A stretch of DNA of 64,000 nt from Fragilaria radians (taxonomy: Eukaryota; Bacillariophyta; Fragilariophyceae; Fragilariales; Fragilariaceae), in NCBI GenBank assembly GCA_900642245.1, contig CAAAJI010000090.1:23097-87096 (forward strand). Reading direction: 5' to 3'. The notes under the pieces are model-generated. The model was not told the DNA's origin and made no database searches. It was given only the letters and a program-made list of their open reading frames with translations. The first letter of the stretch is position 1. Each line of letters opens with the position of its first letter. Below, piece after piece: positions 56,541-64,000 of the stretch. Both the position numbers and the translations under genes were made by a program.

Positions 56541-58373
56541 TAGCACTTGATGAATCACTGATTTAAGAAACGGAGTGCATGACACATCGAAGACAATGGA
56601 TATGTTTTTCAACATTTGGACTAAATATTATTCAAGCCAATATTTACTTTAGAGATAGTTTTTCTTGTCCCCATAGGATACATCTGGCTTTTGCGCCCAA
56701 TCTTTATGGATTTTATGCCTCATTGATCTCATGCCAGAAAGCTACATCGAAATTAACAAAGAAACCAATACTGGCTCTGATGTTGATTATTTAATTAACA
56801 AGAAACGATTTTCAATTTCAACAATATGAGGGAGTTGTGCATGGTGGTCTTACAATTTATTGGCACCTTGTGATGCAACATCAGATGATAGCTCTGACTG
56901 CCTTTGATGGAGCAGAAATACTATCTTCAGGTTGAAATAAATTCATGAAGGTTTGACCTACCGGCAATTTGGTGACAAATGACCTTACACTCCACAGCAG
57001 ATGGGTTTCCAAAACACCTCAATTTAGCTTGAATAAATTGGTGTAGTTATAAGTTGAGCCTCTCTCATTGTATTTTGCTCTTGCAAACACACAAACTTCA
57101 TCCCGTGTAAACAACATTGGATATTTTCTGTCTTGGTAATTCAGTGGATGCTCCTTAAAGGCATGTAATGGTTTGATTGGATTATTCATAATCTCATCTT
57201 CAGACTATTGACCTGGTTCCTTTTGTTGTTCAATGCCTTCTAGCATTGATCTCATAAAAGTGAGTGCAATTTCGATAAAATTTGCTTGACATGTTTCTGC
57301 CAGCCATATAAAAACATCAAAAGGTTAACTTAAAATCAATTCTAAACCTTCATTCTAGTTTGTAGTCTCACCCAAATTTGTCAGAATGGTAAGCACGAAA
57401 GATGAAAAATTGTAGCGTTCCTATATTGTTGCCGTTGACAAAAAATGTTATTGAATGTGACTTATTTGATGATAGTCAATTAGAAACAATATTATCATGA
57501 AATGTCTTTGTGTTTGACATCATCTGTAATTTGGTGTTATTTAGTTTTCGGTCTTAGAGTTTAATTCAATATATGCGTTTTCTAACCAAGTCCTTCTCTT
57601 GATTGTTTCCAAGAGTGGTCACAAGGAAATTGAAGTCAGGTCCATCCGTCGTATCAGCTATGGAATAGTCATAGGAGATTCTTCATGCACAACAAATAGT
57701 GATAAAGTAGCAGATCTGCCGACTTTTATTTCACTGGTATCTTCACTACTATACTTAGTTTGATACAATACGTTTGTCAACTTGCTCATCACTTTTTCAG
57801 TCATGATCATTCATACTTTTCTCTAGTGAGAGTAAAAATAATGGACAAGATCCTTACTATTATTGCTTTTCCAGCATAATGGGAACATGGAATTTTTCAT
57901 GAAAGATTAAAAAACAATAGTGTGTACTTTTCATTTCCAAACAAGACAGTCTATTCCTGTATAGAAATATTTAGTTTAATCCATCCAGCTCTGTGCAGGG
58001 TCCGTTTTTCTTGCAATATTGAAATGCCTCTAATACAAGAGCATAGAGTAAATGCTCATTTCCTGAGTAAACTTGTACAAAGTGATCATCGCTCCAAACA
58101 CTAAAGTATGCCAAAGATAAAGGCTGTCTTAGCTATCATAGTGGACCAGCATTTGGCATTATTTTTCTCGGAAGGAAATTGAAATAAGGCACAGTTACCG
58201 ATTCCGTATCACGAAAAACCTACATGAATCCGCCACCTCGTTTTTCCAGATTTCAACGCCTATCTTTCTTAATTGTCGACACATAAAGTTAAAAAAGCGC
58301 TAATAAGCCGTTTTTATATCCTTCGCGGTTGAGAGTCATTTGCAATCCCCTCAATCATTTGGCATTCAACAAC
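56541..58373. other. intergenic region, no feature seen
   Basis: 1.8 kb between two plus-strand genes: the 3' side of the beta-rich gene and the promoter of GFAT. AT-rich, with no supportable ORF, RNA gene or repeat. Confidence 0.5.
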
Positions 58374-60756
58374 ATGAGGCTTTCATCGATGAGGATACAA
58401 ATTAACTCACTAACTCGCACCTCATCCTTTTCAATTCTACGAAGACACCTTGGAGCAACGACATCGTCATTTCTACCTGCCAGCGCTTGTTTCATTAGAC
58501 AAAGTGGAGGTTCAGGTCATAATGAATCTAATAATTCATTATGGAGGGTTGGGGCAGCATTGGCTGGGGCTTTTTCAATGGCATCACTCGGACTTAATTT
58601 CAGGAACTCCACAGATTGTTGTGGTATTGCTGGTGTTGTTGCGTCGGATCAGCATGATGCAAGGTAGGTCTCCGTTGGCGATACACAGTTAAAATCCATG
58701 TTTCACCCTCGAAATCACATTCCAATTGCTTTTTTTCAAGATATTTTCACCTTTCTAATACTTCGATCCGTTGAACAAAGAGAATTTTTGTTGGAAGGTT
58801 TAACAGTCTTGAAGAATCGGGGTTATGATAGCGCTGGATTGGCAACCATGCCTGATGACGGAAGTTTAATGGTGATCACCAAATACGCCTCCGATGGTGA
58901 CAAGGCGGATGGTATTGAGCTGGTTCGCAAGCATTCACATGCTTCGTATGGACACTCGATAGGAATCGCTCACACTCGATGGGCCACTCATGGTGGAAAA
59001 ACAGATGAAAATGCACACCCACATACAGATTCCTCGGGAAAGATTGCTTTGGTCCACAACGGGACTCTCAACAACTCAAATGAGTTAAGGCGTGAGCTTC
59101 AGGCACTGGGACATGCCTTTACAAGTCAGACAGATACGGAAGTGATTGCGAAGTTAATCGGTCACTACAGGGATACTGATCACTCCTCTTTAAAAGATGC
59201 GACTGAAAAAGCCTTACAGAGATGCGTTGGCACATGGGGCTTATGTATCATGTGCACCGACGCTCCGAATGAACTTTTGGTGGCTTGCAATGGTTCCCCT
59301 TTGGTAATTGGAATTGCGGACGACCGCACTTTTGTGGCGTCTGAAACTTCTGCATTCAACAGGTACACTAAAAATTTCATTTCGATGAGAGATGGAGAGA
59401 TCGGCGTATTGCATGCAGATGGAAGAACATTAGATCTAAGTAGAATGCAGATTGCCCCAGATCAAGAAGTCAAGCTTTCTCCACATCCACATCCTCATTG
59501 GACCATCAAAGAGTAAGTTCGAATGTACAACTGCTTGGCAAAGTATCATTGCAATTAATAGATCAATCACCACACCTGTAGATGTCTCGAACAGCCTGAA
59601 GCTATCGCCCGTGCATTAGGGTTTGGCGGGCGACTAGGAGCAGATAAGATATTTCTGGGTGGTTTGGACAATGCGTTTGATAGGATTTCCAAAATTAAAC
59701 ACATGACACTCAGCGCCTGCGGAACTAGTCTGCACGCCTCGATGTATGGCGAACGCCTAATGAAGCATCTCCAGTCCTTCGACAGCGTTTCGTGCATTGA
59801 TGCTGCAGAGACAGAAGCAAAAGACTTTCCTTGTCAAGATCGTCCATCACTCTCTGGTCTTATCGTTGTTTCTCAAAGTGGTGAAACGAAAGATGTTGCA
59901 CGTGTTGTAAACACAGCCATGGATAAGGGTATTACCGTGATGAGTGTAGTAAATGCCGTCGGAAGTCTGATTGCCCGGACGACTAAACTTGGAGTTTATT
60001 GCCATGCCGGCCGTGAAAATGCGGTGGCTAGTACAAAGGCATTCACCACACAGGTCACAGTTTTGGCACTAGTTGCTTTGTGGTTCCGAGAAGCACGGGA
60101 CCGATTGGAGGGGAAAATGCAGCCAAGTGTAGAAATGACTCAATTGAAGGAAGCATTAATGAGACTCCCAATTTCATTTGGCATGGCACTTCAGACACGT
60201 GATCAGTGTAGGGCGATTGCGAAAGATCTTGTCGGAAAGGAACACTGCTTTATTCTTGGAAAGGGTGAGTTCTATTTTTGTCGGTAAAGTTTAGTCTTCT
60301 AAATCTTGCTTCTAATCATTATAGCATTGTCCAGGATTTGGAGAGCCCGTTGCATATGAGGGAGCATTGAAAATAAAAGAGATGTGTTATCTTCATGCTG
60401 AAGGATACAGTGGTGGGGCTTTGAAACACGGACCATTTGCTTTGATCGAGGATGAAAAAGGGAAATTCGGGGCAACCCCAATTTTTATGATAATTTTAGA
60501 CGATAATCATGCTCATCACATGATAACTGCAGCGGAGGAGGTGAAAGCACGTGGTGCCAAAGTTGTTATCATTACAGATAAGCCAGAGCTTGCAAGAGAT
60601 CTTGATCCAAATCCCATAGTCATCCCTCACAATGGTCCCATGACAGCGTTAGGAGCTGTATTACCCCTACAATTGATTGCTTATGAGCTCGCTATGCTAA
60701 AGGGTATCAACCCTGACACTCCCCGTAATTTGGCAAAAGCAGTTACAGTCGACTAA
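58374..60756 (+). CDS. glutamine:fructose-6-phosphate aminotransferase (isomerising), with N-terminal leader, four exons
   Basis: Exons 58374-58663, 58781-59512, 59582-60264 and 60335-60756 (introns 117, 69 and 70 bp, all GT-AG) give 708 residues. The glutaminase domain starts CGIAGVV with catalytic C83, then [26 protein letters not shown] and DTEVIAKL. The two SIS domains follow: [30 protein letters not shown], then [26 protein letters not shown] and the family C-terminus NLAKAVTVD. It makes glucosamine-6-phosphate, the first step to UDP-GlcNAc. Most GFATs start MCG; here 82 residues precede the Cys. They are rich in Arg/Ser with a hydrophobic stretch ([16 protein letters not shown]), so organelle import with cleavage before Cys is inferred. 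Converges with the channel gene, 35 bp apart. Confidence 0.95.
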
Positions 60757-60791
60757 TAGTTATAACGTAACTCAAGTAGTGAAAGTCGATG

Positions 60792-63700
60792 TTAACGTTT
60801 ACTTTTCCAAGGAAGTTGATCCATCGGTTGGAATATACCTCTCTTTCCGATTTCCTTTACTATGCGTACAGCCCTTGCCACATTTCTTCCATTAAAGGTG
60901 ACGCCACCTTGAGACTGAATCGTTTTAATGTGCTGCACTTCACCTGCAATACCCTGTAACGCACACATAACTTCAAGACGTAGTCGATGCAAGTCTTCAG
61001 TGAGTTCGCATTGAAGCTCTTCTAAAGCTTGGCGATTCATATTGTTGGTATCATTATTTAGATCCTCAAGATCTTTTCTCAAGGCATTAAGTCCACCCTC
61101 CCAGTCTTCCTTGTTGATCAACAAATCACCGTCTTCATCTGCCTCAAGTAGGGCATGAAAGTACTGCGTTTCATCTTCAATTCTTTTGCGGTATATTGTT
61201 GGCATTATTGACAAGTATTCAACAATCAGCTCAGCGCGTTCCTTACGACGATTTGCAACTGCATTTTCTTGAACTCTCGCGTAACTATCGCTCAAGACAG
61301 CAATAAGTGCGTTGAGAGTTACAACGAATACGCACAGAATGGCAACAACAAAGGTAAAAATAGCCAGAAACGTATATTCCGAGCCTTCGAGGATCCCATC
61401 ATCATAGTTTCCTAGAATGGTGAGCTGCAGAGTTGAGAGAAGAGAGCGCCCAAAGGAATTAAATGGATCTGGATCACAGGTTTGATCGAAACCATCATGC
61501 TGATCAAGACTGAGGGAACACTTTCCTACTGATTTTCCAAACAGGAGCCGAAATGAGGTTGTAAAGCCTAACAGTATAGACAAAAGGACAACCATGAATC
61601 CTTGAACATCTATAAAGCTTTGAACCAAAACGCTGATAAGCCAGCCAGTTCCGTCGAACCCTCGTAGATAGGAAAGAAGCTTCAACGTGAGAAGAAGTGT
61701 AGTTACAACAGCGAGTGGAACATTACCAGTACCAACACCACCTTGCCGAATTGTTGATGCACTATAGACATAGACCAATACGATTGACAATGTATCAACC
61801 CAATTCCAAATAGATCTCCAATACATCAGATTCTTTCCGAACCTTGACTGACGTAGCTCTTTAGCAGCGAATATTGTATTGAATACAATCATAATTATCG
61901 ACATAATTTTTTCAACTCCTTTCAGACTTTCACCTGGAAATGATGTCGTTGCACTTGTCCATTCAATCAGGCACACCCACAGAGCACCGTAGAAGAGAAA
62001 AATACTAAGATCCAATAGAAAGTAAAGTTTAATGTAATCTCCCCACATCACTCTCAAAACCAAGCCCATTGCTGGATTGTCGAATACTGTGGGGGGCGTT
62101 TTGTAAAGAAGCGACGATAGAAAATTAAGTGTGCCTAGCCCTGGAAGTGGAAGGACTGCTGGAGTTCTGACTAAACAGGCGTCATCAAAATCGATCCGAA
62201 AATTTTTAATGCTTTTAATTCTCTCGAGACTTCGAGTTGGCGATGTTTTCCAAGGATCTGTGAATGAGGCACTCCCTCGCTCCATTTTCTTTCGGTTGCT
62301 GCCTTTTATTTCCCGTGCTTCAGTAAAGGGAACTTTTATGAATACCATTTGAGATAAAATACTAACGACAAAGTCAGAGGGAGAGTTCAAGATCATATCT
62401 TCAAGTGTATCCCTACCTCTTTCAGGCAAGCTCGATGTCAGTATCGATCTCCGTCCGCCTTCGTCTCTTTCCAACGTGCCATCGACGAGAGTCGTCATAA
62501 CCAGTTTCAATAAGTTTGGCTTTTTTAGCTTCAATGCAGTATCAAAGCTAGAATCACCAGTATCTCGATTAAAACAATATATGGTGTCAGCATGAGTGTT
62601 TATGAGCGCAGCCGCCCTGCGTAAACTTTCTGGTGTACCTTCGAGCATGTAGCGCTGAACCAAAGAGTATCCATTTCCGCTTCTATAATACACTTCATTA
62701 ATACATGACTCTGGTAGTTGACTTATACCGCCGTTTCGAGTCAATGGGACAAGGTCAAGGGCTAGAAAGGGGCCAAGCTGAACAACATTGTAGGTGCCCA
62801 AGGCGCTTCCAAGTGCAAGGAATTTCCCTGACCCACTAAAACTTGCGCACGAAGCGAAACCTCTTGATGGAATTTCCTGCAGAATTCTCCATGTCTTTGT
62901 TTCGAGAAAGAGAAATATACAGTCATCAGTGCCAACCACTGCGATATCTCCCTGAGGAGAGAACAAAATTACATTGACACGTGCAGCCACATTTATCTCT
63001 TGGATGATATCCTCTGCATTGAAATCAACTATCGACACGATATTTCCCCCGTCTCCTATTGCTAGCAAAGGGAGAGTCGGATGATAAGAAACACATCGCA
63101 CCGTTTGAGGGCGTAATATCTTCAGAGTCGGTTGAAAATTTTCGGTTTCAAACAGAGTAGCGATATAATCTCCACTTCCAACTGCCATTCCATAATGTAT
63201 ATTTTTGTACTGTGGCTCAAGTTTGGGCCTAAGTGGGGTGAACGCTATCGACCAGATTCGACCTTCCATTTCCAAGGCATCGATTCTTGGCTTCAAATCC
63301 GAAGCATTCAATACAAATAGCTTTCTTCCCCTTCCACCTGTAGCAACTGAATTCCCTTCAAAGGACCAGGCAATCGTCCAGAGATCATCTTCAATTACAG
63401 TTTTTTGAATTGTGTACAGATTAAGCTTTGAATCTATTTGCGATAGCTTTAGAATATAAACAATACTGGAAGTACCTCCAGATGTTATGGCAGCGAGTTG
63501 ATCATGCATTCCTTTTTCGTGGCAAAAGGAAATGGCTTTCAACTGTTGTTCAAGATAAATTTCACAAATATCAGAAAACTCTCTGAAAGAGTCTGAAATT
63601 ATCAATTTATTTCCATTTGACCTTGCAAGGAAGCGTCCATCGAAACTAAACGACATTGATGTAGAATTTATTTCAGCTGCTGCGAGACAGTAACACTTCT

Positions 63701-64000
63701 TTCCGATTGGAGAAAGGTCGAGGATGGAAATACAAGATAGTTCGGATCGGATGGCAAGAATATCACTTTGTGAAGAAGCCCATGACACTCGGGTTACCCA
63801 GCCAGAAGTTCGAATAGTCTTAAGTGCAAAGAAGGTGGAAGTGTCATAAAGAATGAGTGATTTATCTCGACACCCGACTGCTAAATATCGATCCAGGGGA
63901 TCAAAGGCTATAGAATTTATGGTTCCATCTAACTTTAAGCATCGGCTTTCTGCCCATAGAAAAGTATCAACGACGATTATGGATCTGTCATAACCACCGA
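60792..64000 (-). CDS. WD40 repeat protein fused to six-TM ion channel and EF-hand, 5' partial
   Basis: The frame is open from the stop at 60792 to the window edge, about 1,068 residues; the start lies beyond 64000. Roughly the first 430 residues are WD40-like beta-propeller units (IAFDPLDRYLAVGCRDKSLILYD; VSYHPTLPLLAIGDGG; CASFSGSGKFLALGSA). A linker follows, then six hydrophobic segments (bases about 62060-61280), S4 without a regular Arg/Lys ladder, a pore loop between S5 and S6 with LQLTILGNYDD, and a long S6 (FVVTLNALIAVLSDSYARV). This resembles TRP/polycystin-type cation channels. After S6 there is an EF-hand loop DEDGDLLINKED (61104-61139) and a coiled-coil-like helix. A Ca-regulated cation channel is inferred. 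Ion selectivity cannot be read from the sequence. Confidence 0.87.
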   Translation of the reverse strand, partial: GGYDRSIIVVDTFLWAESRCLKLDGTINSIAFDPLDRYLAVGCRDKSLILYDTSTFFALKTIRTSGWVTRVSWASSQSDILAIRSELSCISILDLSPIGKKCYCLAAAEINSTSMSFSFDGRFLARSNGNKLIISDSFREFSDICEIYLEQQLKAISFCHEKGMHDQLAAITSGGTSSIVYILKLSQIDSKLNLYTIQKTVIEDDLWTIAWSFEGNSVATGGRGRKLFVLNASDLKPRIDALEMEGRIWSIAFTPLRPKLEPQYKNIHYGMAVGSGDYIATLFETENFQPTLKILRPQTVRCVSYHPTLPLLAIGDGGNIVSIVDFNAEDIIQEINVAARVNVILFSPQGDIAVVGTDDCIFLFLETKTWRILQEIPSRGFASCASFSGSGKFLALGSALGTYNVVQLGPFLALDLVPLTRNGGISQLPESCINEVYYRSGNGYSLVQRYMLEGTPESLRRAAALINTHADTIYCFNRDTGDSSFDTALKLKKPNLLKLVMTTLVDGTLERDEGGRRSILTSSLPERGRDTLEDMILNSPSDFVVSILSQMVFIKVPFTEAREIKGSNRKKMERGSASFTDPWKTSPTRSLERIKSIKNFRIDFDDACLVRTPAVLPLPGLGTLNFLSSLLYKTPPTVFDNPAMGLVLRVMWGDYIKLYFLLDLSIFLFYGALWVCLIEWTSATTSFPGESLKGVEKIMSIIMIVFNTIFAAKELRQSRFGKNLMYWRSIWNWVDTLSIVLVYVYSASTIRQGGVGTGNVPLAVVTTLLLTLKLLSYLRGFDGTGWLISVLVQSFIDVQGFMVVLLSILLGFTTSFRLLFGKSVGKCSLSLDQHDGFDQTCDPDPFNSFGRSLLSTLQLTILGNYDDGILEGSEYTFLAIFTFVVAILCVFVVTLNALIAVLSDSYARVQENAVANRRKERAELIVEYLSIMPTIYRKRIEDETQYFHALLEADEDGDLLINKEDWEGGLNALRKDLEDLNNDTNNMNRQALEELQCELTEDLHRLRLEVMCALQGIAGEVQHIKTIQSQGGVTFNGRNVARAVRIVKEIGKRGIFQPMDQLPWKSKR

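Overview
The window is nuclear DNA from a small-genome eukaryote, most likely a stramenopile alga and probably a diatom. The evidence is indirect but consistent. Coding regions are long and intron-poor, with short GT-AG introns (59-126 bp). There is an HSF-type transcription factor with a polyglutamine tract, and relic copia-type retrotransposon sequence. Two leaders carry an Ala-Phe motif of the kind used for diatom plastid import (an SAFAP in front of aspartyl-tRNA synthetase and a KAF in front of an MDP1-like phosphatase). No rRNA, tRNA, CRISPR or prokaryotic operon structure was seen.

Layout. 1-1467: copia retroelement relic and gene-poor DNA. 1468-8415: compact cluster of a Ser-rich unknown protein, an M3 metallopeptidase with a mitochondrial-type leader, a CWC16/Saf4 splicing factor (divergent from the peptidase) and another unknown protein with a C-terminal Cys cluster. 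8416-10675: non-coding, with a 528-bp MITE-like element. 10676-14506: a PDZ plus VPS34-type lipid-kinase protein that has lost its catalytic residues. 16150-16729: two-exon DPY30. 16730-21485: gene-poor. 21486-26805: a small unknown ORF, aspartyl-tRNA synthetase, an MDP1-like HAD phosphatase and a theta-like glutathione transferase. 28632-41360: one gene for a TPR protein of about 4,176 residues. 43586-47011: a TBC1D20-type protein lacking both catalytic fingers, followed by a reading frame of unclear status. 49148-50830: three-exon HSF. 54933-56540: a beta-rich protein possibly related to TRAPP Trs65/TRAPPC14. 58374-60756: four-exon GFAT with a targeting-type leader. 60792-64000 (runs off the end): a WD40 protein fused to a six-TM ion channel and an EF-hand.

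These are eukaryotic single genes, not an operon. Several are basic housekeeping (splicing, histone methylation, tRNA charging, hexosamine synthesis). Three concern endomembrane or phosphoinositide traffic (VPS34-like, TBC1D20-like, possible TRAPP), but their co-location need not mean anything. The most unusual items are two apparent pseudoenzymes (VPS34-like and TBC1D20-like), the giant TPR protein, the WD40-channel fusion, and the leaders on GFAT and aspartyl-tRNA synthetase. All identifications rest on reading motifs by eye; no database search was run.
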